A stretch of DNA of 64,000 bases. Source: JBFMDN01 sp040753915. GTDB lineage: Bacteria > Desulfobacterota > Desulfomonilia > Desulfomonilales > Desulfomonilaceae. The notes beneath the pieces are model-generated. The model searched no databases. It saw only the letters and a list, made by a program, of their open reading frames with translations, and was not told the DNA's origin. Shown piece by piece: positions 18,592-26,539 of the stretch. The number at the start of each line of letters is the position of its first letter. The stretch's first letter is position 1. The DNA lies in assembly GCA_040753915.1 (NCBI GenBank), contig JBFMDN010000020.1, positions 26,711 through 90,710 on the forward strand, in the 5' to 3' direction. The position numbers were made by a program, and so were the translations under genes.

Positions 18592-19095
18592 ATGGGCGAG
18601 AGTGAAAAGAATTTGCAGGAAGCTTTTGCCGGAGAATCTCAGGCGAACCGCAAGTACTTGGCTTTTTCTCGTAAGGCTGACGAAGAAGGCTTCAAGGGGA
18701 TTGCCAAGCTATTTCGCGCTACCGCTGCTGCGGAGACTGTCCATGCCCACAATCACCTTGCTGAGATGGGCGGAATAAAGACGACGCTCGAAAACCTAAA
18801 GACGGCGTACAGCGGCGAGCACTACGAATTTACCAAGATGTATCCTGAATTCATCGAGAAGGCCAAAGAAGAAAAGCATGGGGGAGCGCGCAAGACTTTC
18901 TTTTACGCCAATGAAGTGGAAAAGGTTCACGGCCGGCTTTATGACGAGGCCATTCAGGCGCTGGAAGCAGGCCAAGAATTTCAGGAACGGGATTACTACG
19001 TCTGCAACAAATGTGGTTACACCGTGGCGGACGCACCCCCGGACAAGTGTCCGGTCTGTGCGGCAGCAAAGAAAGATTTCTTCCTCGTTGAATAG
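18592..19095 (+). CDS. rbr: Rubrerythrin
   Basis: 167 residues with AGGAG upstream of the ATG. The N-terminal four-helix bundle carries diiron ligands (ESQANRKY, AAAETVHAHNH, EVEKVHGRLYDE). The C-terminal rubredoxin domain has CNKCGY and CPVC. It reduces hydrogen peroxide in the cytoplasm of anaerobes. Monocistronic in appearance: a 169-bp gap separates it from gcdA and a GC-rich hairpin follows. Confidence 0.96.
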   Translation: MGESEKNLQEAFAGESQANRKYLAFSRKADEEGFKGIAKLFRATAAAETVHAHNHLAEMGGIKTTLENLKTAYSGEHYEFTKMYPEFIEKAKEEKHGGARKTFFYANEVEKVHGRLYDEAIQALEAGQEFQERDYYVCNKCGYTVADAPPDKCPVCAAAKKDFFLVE

Positions 19096-19154
19096 GATTG
19101 GCGCCTGCTTGCCCTGGCTGGCGTTTGCGCCATCCCGAAGGGAGCTCCACCATG

Positions 19155-19178
19155 GAGGGGCCTCATGCCCGGCCCCTC
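19155..19178 (+). terminator. GC-rich hairpin after rubrerythrin
   Basis: GAGGGGCC (19155-19162) pairs with GGCCCCTC (19171-19178) around an 8-nt loop. It lies 60 nt after the rubrerythrin stop and 70 nt before citrate synthase. The stem is strong but no T run follows. Confidence 0.45.
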
Positions 19179-19247
19179 TGATAAGAATGTTGCTGAATAT
19201 CGTCTGAGAATACCTGAGGAAATCGAGCGTCTTGGAGGGGAGCATCA

Positions 19248-20444
19248 ATGGCTGAAGCAGTTTCGGTGAAAAACATTGGTTTGAGAGGCGTCGCGGTAGC
19301 TGACACCAAGATCAGCTTTATTGATGGGGACAAGGGAATTCTCATTTATCGAGGGTACCGAATTGAAGAGCTCGCCGAGAAATCCACATTCATGGAAACA
19401 GCCTATCTCCTCTTAAGAGGGCATCTGCCTTCTGAATCGAAGCTTAAGGCCTTTGAGAGCGAGGTGAAAAGAGCCCGACGAATCCCGGATTTCATCTACA
19501 CCTCTATGACGACGTGGCCGAGCAACAGCGATCCTATGGACGTCCTGCAGGCCTGCGTGCCCATGTTAGCCATGGTAGACCCCGATCTCCACGGAGAAGA
19601 CAGGGATGCCAATCTTCGGATGTCTGCACGGCTTATTGCGGGAATACCAGCGATCACAGCGGCCTGGAATAGGATTAGAAATGGCCTCGATCCGCTCGAG
19701 CCGGACGAGTCGCTATCTCACGCGGCGAATTTTCTCTGGCAACTCTCAGGAGAGAGACCAGACGCTCAGACTGCTCGAGATCTTGACTGTTGCCTCATTC
19801 TTCATGCCGATCATACGTTTAATGCTTCCACGTTCGCATGCAGAGAAGTCTGCTCCACGCGAGCCCACATGTACGCGGCCGTCTCCGCGGGGATAGGAGC
19901 CCTATCAGGAAGCCTTCATGGGGGCGCGAATACGCGAGTGATGAAGATGCTCATGGAGATCGAATCGGAACCGGACATTGAAGCGTGGGTACGGGAGCGG
20001 ATAGATCGCGGAGAGCGAATCATGGGTATGGGACATGCGGTGTACAAGACCATAGATCCACGTGCGACCTACCTTAAACGGATGGCGACCCGTCTTGGAG
20101 AAAGCAAAGGCATGGAGAAGTGGGATCGGCTCTCCAAAACCGTTGAAAAGGTCGCCACGGATGAGTTCGACAGACGGGGGAAATCGAACATAAGGCCAAA
20201 CGTCGATTTTTTCAGTGCTCCCCTCTATCACATGATGGGCATTCCTCACGACCTATTCACCCCAATTTTTGCCATATCCCGCGTGGCCGGATGGTGCAGC
20301 CACATTATTGAAGAAAAGTTCGGAGATGCACAGGAAAAGCCAATGCTTTACAGGCCTCAGGCAGAATATGTAGGGCAGTACTGCGGGCTCATGGGGTGCG
20401 AATACGAGTCTCTCGACGCACGACAACAGGCAGAAACTCCCTAG
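19248..20444 (+). CDS. gltA: Citrate synthase
   Basis: 398 residues, with a strong GGAGGGGAG site before the ATG. Active-site segments are clear: ILHADHTFNAST, GSLHGGANTRVM, MGMGHAVYKTIDPRA and the catalytic aspartate in NVDFFSAPLY. It condenses oxaloacetate and acetyl-CoA. The length and the GHAVYKT sequence place it with the short Gram-positive/archaeal-type (CitZ-like) enzymes that can overlap with 2-methylcitrate synthases, so side activity with propionyl-CoA is possible. It sits 147 bp upstream of sdhA in the same direction. Confidence 0.93.
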   Translation: MAEAVSVKNIGLRGVAVADTKISFIDGDKGILIYRGYRIEELAEKSTFMETAYLLLRGHLPSESKLKAFESEVKRARRIPDFIYTSMTTWPSNSDPMDVLQACVPMLAMVDPDLHGEDRDANLRMSARLIAGIPAITAAWNRIRNGLDPLEPDESLSHAANFLWQLSGERPDAQTARDLDCCLILHADHTFNASTFACREVCSTRAHMYAAVSAGIGALSGSLHGGANTRVMKMLMEIESEPDIEAWVRERIDRGERIMGMGHAVYKTIDPRATYLKRMATRLGESKGMEKWDRLSKTVEKVATDEFDRRGKSNIRPNVDFFSAPLYHMMGIPHDLFTPIFAISRVAGWCSHIIEEKFGDAQEKPMLYRPQAEYVGQYCGLMGCEYESLDARQQAETP

Positions 20445-20591
20445 TTACGATGTGTTGAAGCGACGCCTTTCCTGTGTGGACTGATAGGGTGGGCTCGAAA
20501 GGGAAACTGTCGCACCGGGCTCACGCGATTGCTCCGGAAGCCGAAACGCAGGGTGTGCATTCATCCATACTGTTTTCGCCCAGGGGGGTCT

Positions 20592-22313
20592 ATGACTATC
20601 AAGCATGATGTCGTCATCGTAGGCTCAGGATTGGCCGGTCTTCGTGCTGCCCTTGAGGTGGCAGGATCGATCGATACGGCCGTGGTGAGCAAGGTCTTTC
20701 CTACACGCTCTCATTCGGGGGCGGCCCAGGGAGGAATTGGAGCGGCCCTTGGCAACGAAGAGCCGGATTCCTGGGAATGGCATATGTACGACACGGTGAA
20801 GGGCGGGGATTATCTCTCTGACCAGGATGCAGCAGAAATCATGGCCAAAGACGCTCCCCGAGCGGTGTATGAGCTCGAGCACCTGGGGGTTCCTTTCAAC
20901 AGGACCGTCGAAGGTAAAATAGCGCAGAGAGCCTTCGGCGGACATACGAGGGATTTCGGAGCGGCTCCAATAAAGCGCACATGCTACGCAGCGGACCGAA
21001 CCGGCCGTGTCATCCTCGACACATTGTATGGAGAGGCTGTCAGACACGGGGTCACCATCTATTCGGAGCTTCAGATGGTTGACCTCATCCGGGACGGAAA
21101 AGGAGTCTCAGGTATTCTGGTCTACAATGTCGCCACCGGAGAAGTTCACACCATCCATGCCCGTGCGATCATGATTGCCACAGGAGGATTTGGAAAAGTA
21201 TTCCACACCACCTCCAATTGCCACGCAAACACCGGGGATGGGGTCTATTACGCGTATCGGGCGGGAATACCGCTCCAGGACATGGAGTTCGTCCAGTTCC
21301 ATCCAACGGGCATCTATGGACTTGGGGTGCTGATCAGCGAGGCTGCTCGAGGTGAAGGCGGCGTGTTGCGGAACCGGGACGGGCACCGCTTTATGGAGGA
21401 CTATGCACCGACGATAAAGGATCTTGCACCCAGAGACATGATCTCCCGGGCTATAGTCACGGAGATACGAAACGGCAGAGGCATAGACGGGAAAGATTTC
21501 GTGTATCTGGATTTGACCCATTTGGGCAAGGAAAATCTGGAAGCCAGGTTATCGGATATCTCGTCATTTGTCAGAGTCTATTTGGGGCTGGATGCGGCTT
21601 ACGACTTGATCCCCGTGGCTCCCACTTGCCATTACATGATGGGAGGAATACCGACCGACCTCGACGGCCATGTTCTCGACGAGAATCACATCCCAATACC
21701 CGGCCTTTACGCTGCTGGCGAATGCGCATGCCTCTCCGTGCACGGCGCCAACCGTTTGGGGTGCAACTCCCTTATCGACCTGGTTATCTTCGGCAGGCGC
21801 GCAGGGCTCGCAATAGCACGGGATTTGAAAGAGCTTCCCTGGGGAGAGCCAGGAAGTGAATCTGCTCGGCGGTTCGGCGAGAAAGTAGCAGAGCTCAAAA
21901 ATAGGGATAAGGGAGAACGGGTAGCCGACCTGCGCGCCGCTATGCAGAGGCTCATGAGTACCTACTGCTCCGTGTACAGGAACGATCGGGACCTTCGACG
22001 GACCCTTGATGATTTCAGAGGTCTTGCCGAACGGTACAGGTCTGCATATGTGGAGAACACATCCTCGATTTTCAATTACGATCTCTTGGAAACGTTAGAG
22101 ATGGAATCACTTCTCGGTCTCTCAGAGGCCATGGTGGCGTGTGCGCTGGAACGCACCGAAAGCCGAGGTGCCCATTACCGGGAAGACTATCCCGAGAGGG
22201 ACGACACAAACTGGCTCAAGCATACGCTCATCCAGAAAAGAGACCACGGATACACCCTATTTTATAAGCCCGTAACCATTACAAGGTTTGAGCCAAAAGT
22301 GAGGACGTACTGA
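20592..22313 (+). CDS. sdhA: Succinate dehydrogenase/fumarate reductase flavoprotein subunit
   Basis: 573 residues from the ATG at 20592; an upstream in-frame start at 20529 would add a non-conserved leader. FAD binding appears in DVVIVGSGLAGLRAA; the histidine for covalent FAD lies in RSHSGAAQGGIGAA. Substrate-site segments are EFVQFHPTGIYG, SEAARGEGG, CHYMMGGIPTD and HGANRLGCNSL. It oxidises succinate or reduces fumarate on the inner face of the membrane. The stop overlaps the sdhB start by 1 nt. Confidence 0.95.
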   Translation: MTIKHDVVIVGSGLAGLRAALEVAGSIDTAVVSKVFPTRSHSGAAQGGIGAALGNEEPDSWEWHMYDTVKGGDYLSDQDAAEIMAKDAPRAVYELEHLGVPFNRTVEGKIAQRAFGGHTRDFGAAPIKRTCYAADRTGRVILDTLYGEAVRHGVTIYSELQMVDLIRDGKGVSGILVYNVATGEVHTIHARAIMIATGGFGKVFHTTSNCHANTGDGVYYAYRAGIPLQDMEFVQFHPTGIYGLGVLISEAARGEGGVLRNRDGHRFMEDYAPTIKDLAPRDMISRAIVTEIRNGRGIDGKDFVYLDLTHLGKENLEARLSDISSFVRVYLGLDAAYDLIPVAPTCHYMMGGIPTDLDGHVLDENHIPIPGLYAAGECACLSVHGANRLGCNSLIDLVIFGRRAGLAIARDLKELPWGEPGSESARRFGEKVAELKNRDKGERVADLRAAMQRLMSTYCSVYRNDRDLRRTLDDFRGLAERYRSAYVENTSSIFNYDLLETLEMESLLGLSEAMVACALERTESRGAHYREDYPERDDTNWLKHTLIQKRDHGYTLFYKPVTITRFEPKVRTY

Positions 22314-23023
22314 TGGAGCTCCGGTTCAAGATATTTCGGTTCGACCCCGCTGTCGACAGCCAACCGTACTACCAGGCGTACACGGTGCAGGCAGAGCCCG
22401 GTGAACGAGTGCTCGACTGTCTGAACAGGATCAGATGGAGCCAGGATGGCACTCTGAGCTACCGACAGTCCTGCGCACACGGAGTGTGCGGATCCTCGGC
22501 CATGAAAATTAACGGGAGATGTGCGCTGGCATGCCAGAAGCTTGTTAAGGAAGTTCAGGGGGCGGAAGTTCTTGTAGAGCCGCTTCCGACGTTCCCTGTC
22601 CTCAAGGATCTCGTCGTGGACTTGACCACCTTTTTCCAGAGAGTCGACGAGATGCGCCCCTACCTCATTGCATCAGATCCTCCCGAAACCGAGCGGATTC
22701 AGTCTCCTGATGAGCGCAAGAGAATGGGCGAATCCATTCGTTGCATACTATGTGCCTGCTGCGTGGGAGCCTGCCCTGTCTCCAATGAAAACGAGAAATT
22801 CCTTGGCCCCGCTCCACTGGTTCAGGCCTTCCGTCGGATATTCGACAGCAGAGATACGGAGCGGATCGAGAGGCTCAAACAGCTTGATTATCCTGACGGA
22901 GCTTGGGGTTGCGTGAACCATTTCGAGTGCACGCGGGTTTGCCCGAAGGAGATCCCGGTCACCAGAGAAATCAACGAGATCAAGAGGGCAATCAAGAAGA
23001 TAGCGGAATCCCCCCAATCCTGA
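22313..23023 (+). CDS. sdhB: Succinate dehydrogenase/fumarate reductase iron-sulfur subunit
   Basis: 236 residues. The [2Fe-2S] ligands are in SCAHGVCGSSAMKINGRCALAC, quoted as SCAHGVCGSS and CALAC. A second cluster motif is CILCACCVGACP and a third is CVNHFECTRVCPKEIP. Electrons pass from SdhA towards a membrane quinone subunit. No cytochrome b or other anchor subunit is encoded on either side: upstream is citrate synthase, and downstream genes are on the other strand. The anchor must be elsewhere, or the complex is unusual. Confidence 0.95.
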   Translation: MELRFKIFRFDPAVDSQPYYQAYTVQAEPGERVLDCLNRIRWSQDGTLSYRQSCAHGVCGSSAMKINGRCALACQKLVKEVQGAEVLVEPLPTFPVLKDLVVDLTTFFQRVDEMRPYLIASDPPETERIQSPDERKRMGESIRCILCACCVGACPVSNENEKFLGPAPLVQAFRRIFDSRDTERIERLKQLDYPDGAWGCVNHFECTRVCPKEIPVTREINEIKRAIKKIAESPQS

Positions 23024-23077
23024 TCGTGTGTGTCGCTCCTTATACCCGGTGACATGAACGAGAGTTGGCATGGGGGC

Positions 23078-23884
23078 TCAAGAAGCACGGTAGTGCAACT
23101 GGTATTTGAGGGGGATGTCTCCGGCAAGACGGCGGGCGATATCCTCCACCCGGCTTTTCTGCTTCGGGCTCCGCACCACTGCTTTCAGCACCACGCCATC
23201 GTTTTCCGCGACCACCTCGAGGGTGTTAAGAAAGAGATTGGGATAGGTGATCAGACCCGCCTCGATGCTTGCAGCAGCGGCGCGCATCCTGAGCCTCTCT
23301 TGCGCTTCTGGGGTCTTCATCTCGTCTCGAGCCCGTAGCACATCGCAGAGGATTCGGACAATATCCCCCACCGGTTGCACATCCGTGCTGAAAACGGCAT
23401 CAAAGGCATCCGGATCGTTCCAATCCTTTCCATACAGCGCTCTGAGGAAGTCGCGCCTGTCTCGCTCGGTCTTCTCTGCCAGCCACAGAGCTGTCTCACG
23501 ATCCACCGACTCGCGCTCCATAATGCGCTCTACGCGAGTGTCCTTCGGCGCGATGACTCGAATCCGGAAGGCATAGGGAACCTCAGCCAGCAAGAAGTTA
23601 CCGCCTCGCCCTTCTAGTACGACGTTGTCCTGAAGCGCGTAGCGCAGAAGAATGCTCCTCAGAAGAGCGGCGAATCCCCGGAAAGACCAATCGTAACGCT
23701 CCCAGACAGAAGGAGAGTGCTCATCCAGACTCTTCCCCCAATCTGCCCATCGATTTCCTTCCTCACGCATGCTCTCTAGGATTATGCCCTTATGAACGTA
23801 GTCGTAGCCGAGCTTTTCCGCTACCCCGCGACCGATCTCACTGCCACCGCTCCCGAATTGTCTTGAAATAGTCAGTATCGCCAT
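23078..23884 (-). CDS. Cytidylate kinase-like family protein
   Basis: 268 residues. It begins MAILTISRQFGSGGSEIGRG, the P-loop form of the cytidylate-kinase-like family (PF13189 type), and has VLEGRGGNFLL and RVIAPKDTRVERIM, the latter like the LID-associated arginines. The C-terminal ~70 residues form an added alpha/beta region. It presumably phosphorylates a nucleotide or related substrate, but this family is not the housekeeping Cmk. The start is one base after the terC stop, so the two genes form an operon. Confidence 0.85.
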   Translation of the reverse strand: MAILTISRQFGSGGSEIGRGVAEKLGYDYVHKGIILESMREEGNRWADWGKSLDEHSPSVWERYDWSFRGFAALLRSILLRYALQDNVVLEGRGGNFLLAEVPYAFRIRVIAPKDTRVERIMERESVDRETALWLAEKTERDRRDFLRALYGKDWNDPDAFDAVFSTDVQPVGDIVRILCDVLRARDEMKTPEAQERLRMRAAAASIEAGLITYPNLFLNTLEVVAENDGVVLKAVVRSPKQKSRVEDIARRLAGDIPLKYQLHYRAS

Positions 23885-23885
23885 T

Positions 23886-24647
23886 TCAGCTCGCCTCTTC
23901 CCGCCGTGATTCCGATGACACGGTCTGAGCTGCCCGCCCTAGCGCCGGTTCGGCGGATTTTATGACCCAGCGCATCCACAGTTTTCCGACCACGATGACA
24001 CCCACAGCGAAAAGGGCTTCTAGCCCATATTGAATCGCCTTACCGGGAGCGAACACCGAGGCAACGGCTGGATCCGTGATAATCATTTCCGCGCCCACTT
24101 TTCCCAGAATCGCGGCTCCCAGGTATATTATGATTGGGTACTTATCCATCAGCATTGACAGCAGATTGCTGGTCAACACGATGAACGGGATGCTCAACCC
24201 CAGTCCGAACAGGAGCAGAAAAAGGTTTCCTCCGGATGCGCCTCCCACTGCCAACATGTTGTCTAGCGACATGGTGATGTCCGCAATCACGATGACCTTG
24301 ATAGCTTGGCCGATCGTTGTGGCCTTCTTGTAGTGCCCGTCTTCGGGCGCTCCTTCCACAAAGAGCTTGACCGCGATCCACAAAATCAAGATCCCCCCAA
24401 CAAGCTTCAAGAACTGAATTTGAAGCATCTGCGAAACGAAGAAGGTCAAGGCGACCCTCAACAGCACCGCAGCGCCGGCTCCAAAAAAGATGCCCTTTCT
24501 CCGCTGCTCCGGGGGCAACGATCTCACTGCCATGGCAATAATGACGGCATTGTCTCCTGCAAGAATCAAATCGATGATGACAATGCTGAGCAGTCGGCCG
24601 AGAAACTCGGCATCCACCCCCAATTGACTCAAAATCCCCCAATCCAT
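23886..24647 (-). CDS. TerC family integral membrane protein (YjbE-like metal exporter)
   Basis: 253 residues, about seven membrane helices. Family motifs are DLILAGDNAVIIAMAVRSLP in helix 1 and VIVADITMSLDNMLAVGG in the middle, each with the acidic pair proposed to bind metal. Close relatives (YjbE, YkoY, Alx) export manganese. The ATG at 24647 has AGGGG 7 nt upstream; a GTG at 24653 lies too close to that site. A basic, hydrophilic tail ends the protein. Confidence 0.9.
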   Translation of the reverse strand: MDWGILSQLGVDAEFLGRLLSIVIIDLILAGDNAVIIAMAVRSLPPEQRRKGIFFGAGAAVLLRVALTFFVSQMLQIQFLKLVGGILILWIAVKLFVEGAPEDGHYKKATTIGQAIKVIVIADITMSLDNMLAVGGASGGNLFLLLFGLGLSIPFIVLTSNLLSMLMDKYPIIIYLGAAILGKVGAEMIITDPAVASVFAPGKAIQYGLEALFAVGVIVVGKLWMRWVIKSAEPALGRAAQTVSSESRREEAS

Positions 24648-25006
24648 GCTCACGCCCCTTGTGTCGGAGGAACAGCAGCACCTGGAAGATCATGCCTCTT
24701 GCGCTGACTCGCCTCCGGCAGTTCAAGCATCGTTGCTGTCTTCAGCCCCGAGGATACTTCACTCCGATTCTCCGTTCAACAGTCGGTCGGTCTACCGAGG
24801 AGATTCCCGCGTCGTGTCTGTCGATAGCCGTCTCAGCCTTGCCATGCTGGTGAATCCCCACGCGGGGCTCTCTGTGGTATGATCCGGTTCGCGGCCAAGG
24901 ATTGTAGGACGGTACAGATGAGAATACGAGCACCGGAAGCCGTACGGGCTGGATCGCATGCGATCGGGATCCGTAGGCCATCGGCTTACGGCAATGGCAG
25001 GTAACG
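24648..25006. other. Divergent intergenic region, no gene seen
   Basis: About 360 bases between terC and the AlgB-like regulator, which point away from each other. It must contain both promoters. A CCCC-ACGC-GGGG hairpin near 24858-24869 is the only symmetry I noted. No clear sigma-54 or consensus sigma-70 element was found by eye. Confidence 0.4.
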
Positions 25007-26362
25007 ATGACCCTCGAGGAGCAGCTTCTCTCTTTGAACATTCTGGTTGTGGATGATGAGCCCAATATACGCAAGACACTGTCATACTGTTTGGCAGAGA
25101 ACGGCCATACTGTCATTGCGGTGAGCAGTACAGCGGATGCCCTGGAAGAAGCCAAGCGACGCTCCTTTGATATGGCGTTCGTGGATCTGCGTCTGGGAGA
25201 AGGCAGCGGTATGGACTTAATCCCCTCTCTGCTTGCCGATTCACCATGGATGAAAATCGTGGTGATCACCGCGTATGCCTCCATTGAAACCGCGGTGGAG
25301 GCCATGCGAAGGGGAGCCACGGACTACATTGCCAAGCCGTTCACAACCGACCAGGTGAGACTGCTGACTCGACGGATCCAGCGGGTCCGAGAGCTGGAAA
25401 CGCAGGTTGAAGCTTTGAGGAATCGGGTGGAGAGACTTGGTCCCGATGACCGGTTGCATAGCCAAAATGTCTCCATGCAGCGGATCATCGAGACCGCGCG
25501 CAGAGCTGCCCCTTCAGACGCAATCGTGCTCCTGCGTGGAGAGAGCGGCACCGGCAAGTCGGTGATTGCTCGAGCTTTGCATCATTGGAGTCCGCGCTCG
25601 AAAAAGCCCATGGCTGTGGTCTCCTGTCCCGCATTGCCTCCGGAGTTGCTCGAAAGCGAGCTCTTTGGACATGTGAAAGGCGCCTTCACGGGTGCTGTGC
25701 GCGACAATCCGGGCAGGATAGCTGTCTGCGAGGGCGGGACGCTTCTTCTGGACGAGATTGGCGATCTGGCCCCTTCATTGCAAACAAAATTGCTCCGTTT
25801 CATCGAGGATAAGGAGTACGAACGGGTCGGTGACCCAACGGTGCGCAAAGCGGACGTCCGAATCCTAGCTGCTACTAACGCGAATCTTGAAGAGCGGGTT
25901 GCCGAAGGGCGATTTCGGGAGGATCTCTTTTACCGGCTCAACGTAATTAGTCTCACGCTTCCCCCCTTGCGAGAACGGCCCGAAGACATCATGCCGCTTG
26001 CTCATGAGTTTGTCGCCTTTTTCTGCCGAGCTAATCACAAGGCTTTGACCGGATTTTCTGAAGAGGCGTCTTCAGCCCTTCAGAGCTATGGCTGGCCGGG
26101 CAACGTCAGGGAGCTTCGCAACGCGGTCGAACGAGCTGTGATCTTGGGACGAGGCGAGCAAATTGGGAAGGAGGATCTGCCGGAATCGCTTGCTCCGCTT
26201 CGCAGATCTGTAGAAGTGGGCGACAAGGTGCCCTTATCCGTGATAGAGGAGCAGCATATTCGGCGTATTATCGCGTCCACCTCATCTCTTCAAGAAGCCG
26301 CCGACATTCTCGGCATAGACCAAGCCACGCTCTGGAGACGGCGGAAGACGTACGGAATGTGA
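25007..26362 (+). CDS. NtrC-family sigma-54 activator, AlgB-like response regulator
   Basis: 451 residues. The receiver domain (~10-125) has phosphoacceptor D60 in VDLRLGEGSG and lysine in AKPF; this receiver resembles AlgB of Pseudomonas. The AAA+ domain (~145-370) has GESGTGKS (Walker A), GAFTGA (the sigma-54 contact loop), LLLDEIGD (Walker B) and the arginine-finger region. A Fis-type helix-turn-helix ends the protein (LQEAADILGIDQATLWRRRK). It is intact for activating sigma-54 polymerase. The gene is followed at 26481 by a sigma-54 promoter for a KinB-like kinase, its probable partner and target. Confidence 0.94.
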   Translation: MTLEEQLLSLNILVVDDEPNIRKTLSYCLAENGHTVIAVSSTADALEEAKRRSFDMAFVDLRLGEGSGMDLIPSLLADSPWMKIVVITAYASIETAVEAMRRGATDYIAKPFTTDQVRLLTRRIQRVRELETQVEALRNRVERLGPDDRLHSQNVSMQRIIETARRAAPSDAIVLLRGESGTGKSVIARALHHWSPRSKKPMAVVSCPALPPELLESELFGHVKGAFTGAVRDNPGRIAVCEGGTLLLDEIGDLAPSLQTKLLRFIEDKEYERVGDPTVRKADVRILAATNANLEERVAEGRFREDLFYRLNVISLTLPPLRERPEDIMPLAHEFVAFFCRANHKALTGFSEEASSALQSYGWPGNVRELRNAVERAVILGRGEQIGKEDLPESLAPLRRSVEVGDKVPLSVIEEQHIRRIIASTSSLQEAADILGIDQATLWRRRKTYGM

Positions 26363-26381
26363 AGTCCTTTCCGGAGGTCTG

Positions 26382-26398
26382 CCTTGCATTTTGCAAGG
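26382..26398. promoter_or_regulatory. Candidate enhancer (upstream activator site) for the sigma-54 promoter
   Basis: CCTTGCA-TTT-TGCAAGG is a perfect inverted repeat centred about 117 bases before the expected transcription start. That is the usual range for an enhancer-binding protein dimer. It lies 19 nt after the AlgB-like gene and could instead be a weak terminator, although no T run follows the stem. Confidence 0.45.
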
Positions 26399-26480
26399 GC
26401 CTATCCCCGACGATCTTTCATCTTTCAATATCCCTCTCTGATGAACCCGGCTAACCTGCCGATTATCCGTAATGAAAAAC

Positions 26481-26496
26481 TGGCACGCCTATTGCC
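26481..26496 (+). promoter_or_regulatory. Sigma-54 (-24/-12) promoter
   Basis: TGGCACG-CCTA-TTGCC matches the consensus TGGCACG-N4-TTGC exactly, with GG (26482-26483) and GC (26494-26495) separated by 10 nt. Transcription should start near 26507, 33 nt before the kinase gene. It follows a gene for a sigma-54 activator, which supports function. Confidence 0.88.
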
Positions 26497-26539
26497 TTGA
26501 AGAGGCGAGAGGTGCCGCAAGGCAAAGGATCTGCCGCTG

